From the NCBI GenBank assembly GCA_017404145.1, contig JAFRCW010000052.1, forward strand, positions 1 to 64,000: a stretch of 64,000 nt of DNA. The letters are read 5' to 3'. Origin of the DNA: Ruminococcus sp. Its GTDB lineage: Bacteria; Bacillota; Clostridia; Oscillospirales; Acutalibacteraceae. The translations under genes were made by a program, and so were the position numbers. Under the pieces are notes generated by a model. That model did no database searches, was not told the origin of the DNA, and worked only from the letters and a program-made list of their open reading frames with translations. Positions 24,145-32,196 of this stretch are shown here, in pieces (position 1 is the stretch's first letter; each line of letters begins with the position of its first letter).

Positions 24145-24570
24145 TTACATCTCAAAATCGCCGAGGTCGGCGTCGAGATCGGAGATCGCATCCTTCTTCC
24201 CTGTTTTTTCCTTGATAAAAGCAGAGACCTTGTCAAACGCCTCGGGAATCATCGACACCGCGCGATCCACCGGAGAATCGAAGTTCTCGATCGGGATCAT
24301 CTTCACGTTACCCTTTGAGATACTCAGAAAACCGATGGGAGTGATGGTGACGCCCGCGCCGGAGCCGCCGCCGAAGCACTCGCGGTTCTCCTTTTTGGTA
24401 GGCAGATCGGAGCCGCCGGAAGCAAAGCCGTAGCTGACCTTCGACACAGGGATGATGGTGGTGCCGTCGGGAGTGGTGATAGGATCGCCGATGATGGTGT
24501 TGACGTCGATCATTTCTTTGATCTTCTTCATCGTGGTATCCATCAAACCGTTAATAGGATGATCACTCAT
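24145..24570 (-). CDS. gerW: GerW family spore protein (YtfJ)
   Basis: A 141-residue protein matching GerW/YtfJ: GDPITTPDGTTIIPVSKVSYGFASGG, a Gly-rich GGGSGAGVTITPIGFL, and a short C-terminal helix. In Bacillus it is a forespore lipoprotein-like factor needed for normal germination. It follows the DUF2953 gene, as in B. subtilis (ytfI-ytfJ). Confidence 0.92.
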   Translation of the reverse strand: MSDHPINGLMDTTMKKIKEMIDVNTIIGDPITTPDGTTIIPVSKVSYGFASGGSDLPTKKENRECFGGGSGAGVTITPIGFLSISKGNVKMIPIENFDSPVDRAVSMIPEAFDKVSAFIKEKTGKKDAISDLDADLGDFEM

Positions 24571-24588
24571 ATCTTACATCTCCTTATA

Positions 24589-24672
24589 TGGAATTCATAA
24601 TTCATAATGCATAATTCATAATCGGGTGCGGGCAGAGCCCGCCCGCTCAGTTCTTATTTCTTATTTCTTAGT
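24589..24672. repeat. Repeat mosaic between gerW and DUF2953 gene
   Basis: AATTCATAATTCATAATGC words, an inverted GGGTGCGGGCAGAGCCCGCCC hairpin (about 24625-24645), and TTCTTATTTCTTATTTC words. Confidence 0.85.
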
Positions 24673-24681
24673 TCTTAGTTA

Positions 24682-25326
24682 TTAAAGCCTTATCCTCACC
24701 CACAGCACCTTGACTGCCGCCTTGAGAACTTCCCATACTGCCCAGATGACTCTCAGGTGGGCGTGGATGTTCGCGTAAACTTCCGTTTCGCGGCTGTCGT
24801 CAAAGACCGGCTCCACGGTAACGTGGTAGTCCTTGGTCTTGGTCGCAGAGGTAATGATATTGACCGAAGGATAAAGCACCGAACAGATCCTGCCGTAGGT
24901 CAATGCGGTATCCGACGCATCGGAGCCTTTGATCGCAAGACCAACGTCCAGCCGGTGGATCACGATATGGGAGAAAAGCCCTTTGAGCATCCCGCCCGCG
25001 ATCTTCGCCAATGAGGTAAAGAGCGAGATCAGACCGGTAACGCCCTTCTTCTCCTTGAGCTTTGTCAGCATATTGGGCTTTTTCTTTTTTTCTTTCTTTT
25101 CTTCGGATTCTTCTTTCTTCTTCGCGGGTTTCTTCTTCTTTTTCTTCTTGGGCTTTTCCTTCTTCGGCTTCTTCTCCTTATCGGGGTCGATCAGCCGGAT
25201 CTTCACAAAAAGCACCTTGACGCTCAGACGGATAGTGTCGGAGTATTCCATAAACACCTGCACCCGTATGAGCAGGATCAGAAAAATCAGGAGCAGTATC
25301 CCGAGAATGATATATAACGCTGTCAA
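24682..25326 (-). CDS. DUF2953 protein (YtfI-like)
   Basis: A 214-residue membrane-anchored protein. One N-terminal helix (3-24), a short strand region, then a highly basic stretch (about 50-84, runs of K with E and P), and the DUF2953 core (about 100-214: GMLKGLFSHIVIHRLDVGLAIKGSDASDTALTYGRI). Function unknown; it is conserved next to GerW and ScpA/ScpB in spore-formers. Confidence 0.88.
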   Translation of the reverse strand: MTALYIILGILLLIFLILLIRVQVFMEYSDTIRLSVKVLFVKIRLIDPDKEKKPKKEKPKKKKKKKPAKKKEESEEKKEKKKKPNMLTKLKEKKGVTGLISLFTSLAKIAGGMLKGLFSHIVIHRLDVGLAIKGSDASDTALTYGRICSVLYPSVNIITSATKTKDYHVTVEPVFDDSRETEVYANIHAHLRVIWAVWEVLKAAVKVLWVRIRL

Positions 25327-25334
25327 AACAGGCC

Positions 25335-25982
25335 TCAGTTATTTTCTTCTATAGAATTATCAGCTACGGCTTCTTCTACGATTTCCTCCACCGTACCGGT
25401 CACTGTTGTTTCGTTCTTATTCTCCTCGTCAAAGATGGAAAGCTGTTTGCCGGTATCTCCTTCTCTGTCCTCGGTTTTGGGGATCGCGGGGAGCTCGTCG
25501 ATCGAAGAGATGGAAAAACACCTGAGAAAGTTCTCGGTGGTGCCGTAAAGAAGCGGACGACCGGGAAGCTCCAGTCTGCCTCTTTCTTCGATCAGTCCTT
25601 TGGCGGTTAATGAGCCGATGACGCCGGAGCAGTCCACGCCTCTGACCTGTTCGACAAAGCTCTTGGTGACGGGCTGGTTATAGGCGATCACCGCAAGCAC
25701 CTCCATCGCCGCCTGAGAGAGCGGGATATTGCGGCGAAGATCCATCGCTTTTCTCACATACGGCGCATACGCCTTGACAGACACCATCTGGTAGGAGGAG
25801 TTCAGGCGGATGATGGTGATACCGCGCTCTTCGTCCGCATATTCCTGCGTCAGGATCCGAAGCTGTTCTTCGATCGCCGATTCGGGCAGCTCAAAGGTCT
25901 GGGCGAGTCTTTCGAGTTCGACGGAATCGCCCGCTGAAAAGAGTATTGCCTCGATGGCGCTTCTGTATTCTTTTTCAGTCAT
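25335..25982 (-). CDS. scpB: Segregation and condensation protein B
   Basis: A 215-residue winged-helix protein that binds SMC kleisin ScpA in chromosome condensation. Typical segments are AIEAILFSAGDSVELERLA, MDLRRNIPLSQAAMEVLAVIAYNQPVTKSFVEQVRGVD and GRPLLYGTTENFLRCFSISSIDELP. The last 45 residues are acidic and variable. ATG 25982 has GAGAGGG upstream and overlaps the end of scpA. Confidence 0.95.
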   Translation of the reverse strand: MTEKEYRSAIEAILFSAGDSVELERLAQTFELPESAIEEQLRILTQEYADEERGITIIRLNSSYQMVSVKAYAPYVRKAMDLRRNIPLSQAAMEVLAVIAYNQPVTKSFVEQVRGVDCSGVIGSLTAKGLIEERGRLELPGRPLLYGTTENFLRCFSISSIDELPAIPKTEDREGDTGKQLSIFDEENKNETTVTGTVEEIVEEAVADNSIEENN

Positions 25983-26769
25983 TTTTATCCCTCTCAATCA
26001 TACGGACGGTCGCCGTGTCGCCGTCGCCCTCGATCCTTACGCGCTTGCCCTTGACCAGCTCCAGCACCGCCAAGAAGGTCGCGACAAGCTCCGATCTCTC
26101 TTTAGAAGCGATGAACAGCTCGCCGTAGGTGACGGTCTTGCCGTGCCAGAGGCGGCGCATCACGTGGATGATCCTCGACGAAACGGATATGATCTTTCTC
26201 GAAACGATACCCTCAAACGCCGATCGGTCCGGCGGCAGTCTCCTCTTTCCTCTGCCGACGGCGCTGACATAGGCGCGGGCGATATCCTCGCTTTCGTGAA
26301 TGCGGTTATAGGTCAGATCGAAGTCCACCTTTGACGGCGGCTTTACAAAGGTATCAAAGTCATACAGCGGGGTGAGCATCGCCGCCACCTCTCTGCACAG
26401 CTGATACTCGAGCAGCTGTCCGGTGAGTTCCTTCTTCAGATCCTCCGCCTCGTCCTCATACTTGGGCAGCAGCGCGGCAGACTTGATATAGAGAAGTCTC
26501 GACGCCATCTCCAAGAACTCGGAGGCTATGTCCATATTCTCCTCTTTCATCCGCTCGATCTGTTCCATATACTGCTCTAATAATTCTGATATGGAAATAT
26601 CATAGATGTCGATTTTATTCTTCGCGATCAGGGTCAGCAAGAGATCCAGCGGCCCGTCAAAGACCTCAAAGTGGTAGACGAGCTTGTCCTCCTGCTCTGA
26701 GATGCCGATCCCCGGCACATCGCCCTCGGAGGGCAATATGGTGATCTGGGTGTTATTCAGTTTAGGCAT
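25975..26769 (-). CDS. scpA: Segregation and condensation protein A
   Basis: A 264-residue kleisin of the SMC-ScpAB complex. YHFEVFDGPLDLLLTLIAKNKIDIYDISI (about 30-58) is the family opening that contacts SMC; SRLLYIKSAALLP is the next conserved block; the C-terminal winged helix ends VTYGELFIASKERSELVATFLAVLELVK. Overlaps scpB by 8 nt. Confidence 0.96.
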   Translation of the reverse strand: MPKLNNTQITILPSEGDVPGIGISEQEDKLVYHFEVFDGPLDLLLTLIAKNKIDIYDISISELLEQYMEQIERMKEENMDIASEFLEMASRLLYIKSAALLPKYEDEAEDLKKELTGQLLEYQLCREVAAMLTPLYDFDTFVKPPSKVDFDLTYNRIHESEDIARAYVSAVGRGKRRLPPDRSAFEGIVSRKIISVSSRIIHVMRRLWHGKTVTYGELFIASKERSELVATFLAVLELVKGKRVRIEGDGDTATVRMIERDKND

Positions 26770-26923
26770 AATGCTCCTCCTCTCGTTGTTATTTTTTCAG
26801 CTTGCTGAAAGACGTTACATTCAAATATCGGTTTCGGGTGCGAACCGCCTTGCCCTACACTTGTTCCTTTGAAAAGCAGATAGAAATGCAACGCATCACA
26901 AATAGTTAGAACCCTCCCCTGCT
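26770..26923. repeat. Short spacer with a partial 27-bp module
   Basis: Contains CCGCCTTGCCCTAC (26845-26858), the end of the GTAGGGCAAGG module in inverted orientation. No gene seen. Confidence 0.5.
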
Positions 26924-27610
26924 TTACAAAAACGCCGCAAACGGCAGTCTTGCGACAAACATCACGCCGTTATACAAGAGACCGCTCACAATCGACAGCG
27001 GCGTCGACAGGATTCCCGTCCACAACAGCACAAGCAGCCCGATCGAGATAAACATCTGGTACTTGTAGAACCACGCCACCGCCCTGTCGGGCAAGAACAA
27101 AAACATAATCTTGGAGCCGTCAAGCGGCGGGATCGGGATCAGGTTGAACACCGCCAGCGTGCAGTTGACGGAGACATAGAAGTTGAAGAACAGCGCGAGA
27201 TACTGTCCCGCGGTGTTGGATGTAAACAGTTGGGGAAAGAATGCAAACAGCGCGATATAGATCAGCGCGCCCGCAAACGCCGCGACGATATTCGCGACAG
27301 GACCCATCAGGGCGGTCAGCGCCATCCCCGCCTTGGGATTCTTGAAGTTGCGCGGGTTGATCGGAACGGGCTTTGCCCAGCCGAAACCGAACAGCAGCAG
27401 CGCCAATGCGCCGAAGGGGTCGATATGCGCCAGCGGGTTGATCGTCAGTCTGCCGCGGTACTTCACCGACTCGTCGCCGAGCTTCAGCGCCGTGAACGCA
27501 TGCGCCCACTCGTGAAACGGCAGTACCAGAAAGATGATAATCAAAATCGCCGCGATCTCCATCAGCGCCGAGTAAATATCCAGTTGTCCGCGCAATAAAC
27601 TAAAAAGCAT
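26924..27610 (-). CDS. Site-2 protease family zinc metalloprotease
   Basis: A 228-residue, six-helix membrane protein of the M50 family. Zinc ligands are HEWAH (33-37) and the aspartate in NLIPIPPLDGSK (156-167). It lacks PDZ or CBS domains and belongs to the short group often found beside scpA. Such proteases cut transmembrane segments of regulators; the substrate is unknown. Confidence 0.9.
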   Translation of the reverse strand: MLFSLLRGQLDIYSALMEIAAILIIIFLVLPFHEWAHAFTALKLGDESVKYRGRLTINPLAHIDPFGALALLLFGFGWAKPVPINPRNFKNPKAGMALTALMGPVANIVAAFAGALIYIALFAFFPQLFTSNTAGQYLALFFNFYVSVNCTLAVFNLIPIPPLDGSKIMFLFLPDRAVAWFYKYQMFISIGLLVLLWTGILSTPLSIVSGLLYNGVMFVARLPFAAFL

Positions 27611-27870
27611 AATTTCACCTTAACCATTTATCTATAGTCAAATAGGATTTCTTTTACGAAATATGATATATGAAATATGAAAAGTATCGGGAAAATCCTT
27701 GCGGATTTTTGAATCAATATTTTTGACCTCCATTCACATTTCATTCTTCATATTTCATTTTTCATAATAAGATTTTTCCAAATGGCATACTCCCACATAT
27801 AAATATACATATAGCATTATACTACAGTTACAAAAAAATTACAAGATAAAAATATTTTTTCACAAAACGC
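27611..27870. repeat. Spacer with ATATGAAAT words
   Basis: ATATGATATATGAAATATGAAAAG near 27660 and complementary TTTCATATTTCATTTTTCAT near 27745 flank GGGAAAATCCTTGCGGATTTTTG. No gene seen. Confidence 0.6.
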
Positions 27871-27899
27871 TTGCATTTTTGATTTGTTTCTGCTATTAT
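27871..27899 (+). promoter_or_regulatory. Promoter of rpmB
   Basis: TTGCAT (27871-27876), 17-nt spacer, TATTAT (27894-27899), 50 nt ahead of the ribosome site AGGGAGG. Confidence 0.75.
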
Positions 27900-27956
27900 A
27901 TACGAGTTAACGTATGAATTCATCATTATCACTTCAAAAAAGGGAGGTGTACAAGC

Positions 27957-28145
27957 ATGGCAAAATGTGATTTCTGCGGCAAGGATGTTAAATTCGGCAT
28001 CAAGGTCTCTCACTCACACAGACGTTCCAACAGAACCTTCAAGCCCAACGTTCAGAGAGTAAAGGCGATTGTTGACGGTACTCCCAAACGTGTACACGCT
28101 TGCACCCGTTGCTTACGTTCCGGTAAGGTAACAAGAGCGGTCTGA
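27957..28145 (+). CDS. rpmB: 50S ribosomal protein bL28
   Basis: A 62-residue ribosomal protein. Cys4, Cys7, Cys49 and Cys52 make it the zinc-binding (C+) form. The core KVSHSHRRSNRTFKPNVQRVK is typical. AGGGAGG lies 8 nt upstream. A single-gene unit with its own promoter and terminator. Confidence 0.97.
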   Translation: MAKCDFCGKDVKFGIKVSHSHRRSNRTFKPNVQRVKAIVDGTPKRVHACTRCLRSGKVTRAV

Positions 28146-28161
28146 TAGCTACAACATCAAG

Positions 28162-28191
28162 AAATCCCCCGAGAAATCTCGGGGGATTTTT
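28162..28191 (+). terminator. Terminator of rpmB
   Basis: AAATCCCCCGAGA/TCTCGGGGGATTT stem followed by TTTTG. Confidence 0.95.
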
Positions 28192-28199
28192 GTTTTTTA

Positions 28200-28600
28200 C
28201 TGAAAACTGAAGACTGAAGAATGAATAATTGTGGGAGGGCTATGCCCTCACCCGATTCCTATACGGTTTTATGAAACATTGATTTCAGTCGTAGGGCGGG
28301 GGCTTGCTCCCGCCCTACGACACAATGAAACGTTGCTTTACCACCGTAGGGCAAGGCGCCCACGACTTGCCGAAACATTGCTGTTATCGAAATGGTTTCA
28401 AGCGTAGCAAAACAAACGTTAAATGTGCTTCGCAAATTACATTGATTTTCAGGAAGACTCTCGGCGGGAGCAAGCCCCCGCCCTACGACACTATGAAACG
28501 TTGCTTTACCGAGCGAAGCGAGTAACCATTATGATTCATTCTTCAGTTTTCAGTCTTCAGTATTCATTTAAAAAGTCCTTCCCAAGCTGAGGGAAGGACT
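28200..28600. repeat. Repeat mosaic between rpmB and alaS
   Basis: In order: CTGAAAACTGAAGACTGAAG words, GGAGGGCTATGCCCTC hairpin, GTAGGGCGGGGGCTTGCTCC hairpin (28291-28318), a 27-bp module with one mismatch (28346-28372), a reverse GGCGGGAGCAAGCCCCCGCC hairpin (28464-28488), GAGCGAAGCGAGTAACC, and CTTCAGTTTTCAGTCTTCAG words. The stretch from GCCCTACGACACAATGAAAC at 28311 recurs with one change at 28481. Near 28575-28600 CAAGCTGAGGGAAGGACTTT could help terminate alaS. Confidence 0.85.
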
Positions 28601-28606
28601 TTTGCT

Positions 28607-31234
28607 TTACATCAAACCTTTTACAATATCCGCAACCGCAGACAGGGCTTCATCGACCTTTGAAAGGTCCTTGCCGCCCGCCATAGCGATGTCGGGCTTG
28701 CCGCCGCCGTTGCCGCCTGCGATCTGCGCAACGGGACGAACGACGTTGCCCGCTTTGACGCCTTTTTCGATCGCCGCCTTGGATGCGCCGGACACAAAGG
28801 TGAGTTTTCCGTCACCCACCGCGGCGAGTACCGCAACAACCGGATCGGGCGCGTCGGTAAGATTCATAGACATCTTGCGGAGCATATCGGGAGAAGTCCC
28901 CTCAAACTTCGCGGTGATGACCTTAACGCCGTTTGCGTCGACAGCGGAATCGAGCACCGTCTTCATCTGCATTGAGGCAAGCTGCTCCTTGAGCTTTTCG
29001 ATCTCCTTGCGGCTCTCCTGCATCGTCTCGGCAATACGCTGAGCGCTCTGTACCATTTCCTTGGGATTGTTGATCTTCAGGATCTGAGCGGACGCGCCGA
29101 TCATCGCGATCGCGTTGTCGAGATATTTCAGCACGCCCTTGCCGGTGACCGCCTCGATACGTCTGACGCCTGCGGCTACCGAGCCCTCCTGACGGATCTT
29201 GAACAGACCGATACGGGAGGTATTGTTCACGTGAGTTCCGCCGCAGAATTCCTTAGAAAACTCGCCTGCCTGCACCACGCGGACTCTGTCGCCGTACTTC
29301 TCACCGAAAAGCGCCATCGCGCCGAGCTTCTTTGCATCTTCAATGGACATCTCGGTGCTTGTCACATCGATCGCGTCGAGGATCTTTTCGTTGACAAGCT
29401 GTTCGACGTCCATCAGCTCCTGCGCGGTCATCGCGGAGAAGTGGGTGAAGTCAAAGCGGCAGACGTCTTCTGAAACAAGCTGGCCCGCCTGCTGGACATG
29501 GGTGCCTAATACTTCTCGGAGCGCCGCCTGCAAGAGATGCGCGGCGGTGTGGTTTCTCATAATATCGGCTCTGCGGTCTTTGTCGATCGCACAGGACACG
29601 GCGTCGCCTACCGCGACGGTACCGGTGGTGATCTCACAGGCGTGCAGGAAGATGCCGTTCGCGTCTTTATTCACCGCGTCAACGTCGATCACGGCGCCGC
29701 CGTCTTTGATCTCGCCGGTGTCGGCTACCTGACCGCCGGACTCGGCATAGAAAGGAGTCTTGTCGAGAACGATAACGACTGTCTCGCCCTCCTGCGCGGT
29801 ATCGACGCGCTCGCCGTCTCTGACGATAGCGAGAACTTTTGATTCGCTCTCGAAGTCTGTATAGCCCAAGAACCCGGTCGCGGGAAGATCGGAGAGATCG
29901 GTGCTGTCAGAGATCCACGCGTCCGCTCCGGCGTTCTTGCGCGCCGCGCGGGAACGCTTCTTCTGCAGGAGCAGCAGCTCGTGGAAGCGGTCGAGGTCTA
30001 CCTTGATGCCGTGATCGGCGAGGATCTCGCGGGTGAGGTCGATCGGGAAACCGAAGGTGTCGTTGAGCTTGAACGCATCTTCTCCGGAGAGGGTCTTGAT
30101 GTCATGCTTCGAGATAATGTTCTCGATCATCGCATAGCCCTGTTCGACCGTCTTCTGGAAGTTTTCTTCCTCGATCTTGATCAGCTTCTTGATATAGTCC
30201 TGCTTCTCCACCAGCTCGGGATAAGCGGTCGCATTCTCCTTGATAACGGTGTCGCAGACCTCATAGAGGAAGGGCTTGGTATAGCCTAAGAGCCTGCCGT
30301 GACGCGCGGCTCTTCTTAAGAGTCTTCTGAGAACGTAGCCTCTGCCTTCGTTAGAGGGCATCACGCCGTCGGCGATCATAAAGGTAGTGGAACGGATATG
30401 ATCGGTGATCACGCGCAGAGAGATATCACTCTTCTCGCTCTCGCCGTAGTTCACGCCGACGATCGAGCTGATATGCTTCATAATATTCTGGACAGTATCG
30501 ACGAGGAACAGGTTGTCCACACCCTGCATCACGCAGGCAAGACGCTCGAGACCCATACCGGTGTCGATGTTCTTTCTCGCCATCGGCTCATAGTGACCCT
30601 TGCCGTCGGATTCAAACTGGGAGAATACCAGATTCCAGACCTCGACAAAGCGGTCGCAGTCACAGCCGACGTGACAGTCTTCCTTGCCGCAGCCGTGCTC
30701 GTCGCCGCGGTCAAAATAGATCTCGGAGCAGGGGCCGCAGGGACCGGAGCCGTGTTCCCAGAAGTTGTCCTCTTTGCCCAGACGGACCATATGAGAGGGG
30801 TCTACGCCGACCTCCTTTGTCCAGATCTCATACGCTTCGTCATCCTCCTGATAGATCGAGACATAGAGCTTCTCCTTAGGCATTTCGAGCACTTCGGTGA
30901 AGAACTCCCACGCCCACGCGGTGGCTTCTTTCTTGAAGTAGTCGCCGAACGAGAAGTTGCCCAGCATCTCGAAGAATGTGCCGTGACGCGCGGTGATGCC
31001 CACGCGCTCAATATCGGGCGTACGGATGCACTTCTGGCAGGTGGTGACCCTGTCTCTGGGAGGCGTGACCTCGCGGGTGAAGTACTTCTTCATCGGCGCC
31101 ATACCCGAGTTGATCAAAAGAAGCGAGTTGTCATCCTTCGGGATCAGCGGGAAGGACGGGAGTCTGAGGTGACCCTTTGACTCCATAAATGATAAAAATG
31201 TTTCTCTGAGTTCGTTAAGACCCATATACTGCAT
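28607..31234 (-). CDS. alaS: Alanyl-tRNA synthetase
   Basis: An 875-residue class II synthetase. The N-terminal catalytic core (MGLNELRETFLSFMESKGH, GSGPCGPCSEIYFDRG), the editing domain with HTAAHLL and CGGTHVNNT zinc ligands, and the C-terminal C-Ala domain (VSGASKAAIEKGVKAGNVVR...GGNGGGKPDIAMAGG) are all present. ATG 31234 is preferred: GGAGGAAA lies 8 nt upstream and the family starts there. Expression is controlled by the T-box leader upstream. Confidence 0.97.
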   Translation of the reverse strand: MQYMGLNELRETFLSFMESKGHLRLPSFPLIPKDDNSLLLINSGMAPMKKYFTREVTPPRDRVTTCQKCIRTPDIERVGITARHGTFFEMLGNFSFGDYFKKEATAWAWEFFTEVLEMPKEKLYVSIYQEDDEAYEIWTKEVGVDPSHMVRLGKEDNFWEHGSGPCGPCSEIYFDRGDEHGCGKEDCHVGCDCDRFVEVWNLVFSQFESDGKGHYEPMARKNIDTGMGLERLACVMQGVDNLFLVDTVQNIMKHISSIVGVNYGESEKSDISLRVITDHIRSTTFMIADGVMPSNEGRGYVLRRLLRRAARHGRLLGYTKPFLYEVCDTVIKENATAYPELVEKQDYIKKLIKIEEENFQKTVEQGYAMIENIISKHDIKTLSGEDAFKLNDTFGFPIDLTREILADHGIKVDLDRFHELLLLQKKRSRAARKNAGADAWISDSTDLSDLPATGFLGYTDFESESKVLAIVRDGERVDTAQEGETVVIVLDKTPFYAESGGQVADTGEIKDGGAVIDVDAVNKDANGIFLHACEITTGTVAVGDAVSCAIDKDRRADIMRNHTAAHLLQAALREVLGTHVQQAGQLVSEDVCRFDFTHFSAMTAQELMDVEQLVNEKILDAIDVTSTEMSIEDAKKLGAMALFGEKYGDRVRVVQAGEFSKEFCGGTHVNNTSRIGLFKIRQEGSVAAGVRRIEAVTGKGVLKYLDNAIAMIGASAQILKINNPKEMVQSAQRIAETMQESRKEIEKLKEQLASMQMKTVLDSAVDANGVKVITAKFEGTSPDMLRKMSMNLTDAPDPVVAVLAAVGDGKLTFVSGASKAAIEKGVKAGNVVRPVAQIAGGNGGGKPDIAMAGGKDLSKVDEALSAVADIVKGLM

Positions 31235-31239
31235 GATGA

Positions 31240-31372
31240 TTTCCTCCAAACAAAATGATAAATGATAGATGATAAATGATAAATATCGGGCGGGATAACC
31301 GCACCAAAAATAAATTGTCCGAGCAAAGCGAGTAACCGTCACTTTTCATTTATCATTCATCATTCATTATAA
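31240..31372. repeat. Repeat modules inside the alaS leader mRNA
   Basis: Between the T-box terminator and the alaS ribosome site lie ATGATAAATGATAGATGATAAA words, a CCGAGCAAAGCGAGTAACC module and the complementary CATTTATCATTCATCATTC words. Confidence 0.75.
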
Positions 31373-31592
31373 AATAAAAAATGCCTATCCCAACCATGGG
31401 ACAGGCATAACCTGCGGTACCACCCAAATTGACAAAGTCGGAGACTCTGCCCGCTTGACTCCCTTTAACGCAGGGGTACGCCGGATTCTTCACCCGGATG
31501 CTCGGGGGCGGCCGCCGTCCTCCGCTATAAGGTCTCGCACCGTCCGACCTCTCTCTGAAACAGCAAAAAAAACAGCTCTTCCCGTCAACGCA
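31373..31592 (-). promoter_or_regulatory. T-box riboswitch controlling alaS
   Basis: On the minus strand the T-box core GGGTGGTACCGCAGG (31411-31425) is followed by a terminator hairpin (ATGCCTGTCCCA/TGGGATAGGCAT, then T6; 31375-31408). Upstream are an AGAGA motif and the stem I tip GGTGCGAGACC. The bulge TGGT pairs with an acceptor end carrying discriminator A, as in tRNA-Ala. Uncharged tRNA-Ala would prevent termination. The specifier codon was not fixed with certainty; GCG near 31520 is a candidate. Confidence 0.93.
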
Positions 31593-31598
31593 AAACAT

Positions 31599-31627
31599 AT
31601 TATATCGCGTGGGGATGGGATTGTCAA
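31599..31627 (-). promoter_or_regulatory. Consensus promoter of T-box-alaS
   Basis: Minus strand TTGACA (31622-31627), 17-nt spacer, TATAAT (31599-31604), just upstream of the T-box leader. Confidence 0.92.
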
Positions 31628-31635
31628 GAGGTATT

Positions 31636-32196
31636 ATTAATTAGGAATTAGGAGATAGGAATTAGGAATTATTGGCGTTGGATATAGATGTAGGGTTCGA
31701 TGCCTCCTCTGGGCGAGGACAGCCCACCCCTCCGGGCTTTGCCCATCTTTCTCTAAGCGAGAACGGCAACCCTTTTGTCGGCTTTGCCGACATTTCCCCT
31801 ATCAGGGGAATTTCCTGTCAGGGGAGTCTCATCGAACCGAAAGGCTGATAGCATAAGTCGTTATCGGTTGGGTTCAAACCTTAGCCGTAGGGCAAGGCGC
31901 CCTCGACTTGCCGAAGCCTTTCATCTTTATGCCGTGAAAACGCGCAGCACGATTTGCTTCGCATTCAGAATTGATTGGAACGCTGCGTTTCGGCACGATG
32001 TGGGCATCGTGCCCTACAACCCTAAGCAAACGGTAGTAATGACAAGGGGATTCTTCGACTAAACGCTTCGCGTTTTGCCCTATGGGCACCGCTCAGAATG
32101 ACAGATAATGCAGTTACTCCTCGGAATGACAAAATTACCAATCGGGTGCCCCGCACACAATTCCTAATTCCTCATTCCTAATTCCTCATTCCTCAT
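31636..32196. repeat. Large repeat mosaic between the alaS promoter and U32 gene
   Basis: AATTAGGAATTAGGAGATAGG words, a GAACGGCAACCCTTTTGTCGG/CTTTGCCGACA module related to 33510 and 53045, CCCCTATCAGGGGAATTTCC, a full 27-bp module (31887-31913), a CGGCACGATG...CATCGTGCCCTAC hairpin (31991-32017), a TGACAAGGGGATTCTTCG module, and TTCCTAATTCCTCATTCC words. No coding signal. Confidence 0.85.

Noticed and set aside
30398..31180. 260-codon plus-strand open frame opposite alaS
   Set aside because: Fully antisense to alaS; long antisense frames are expected from its GC-rich third positions.
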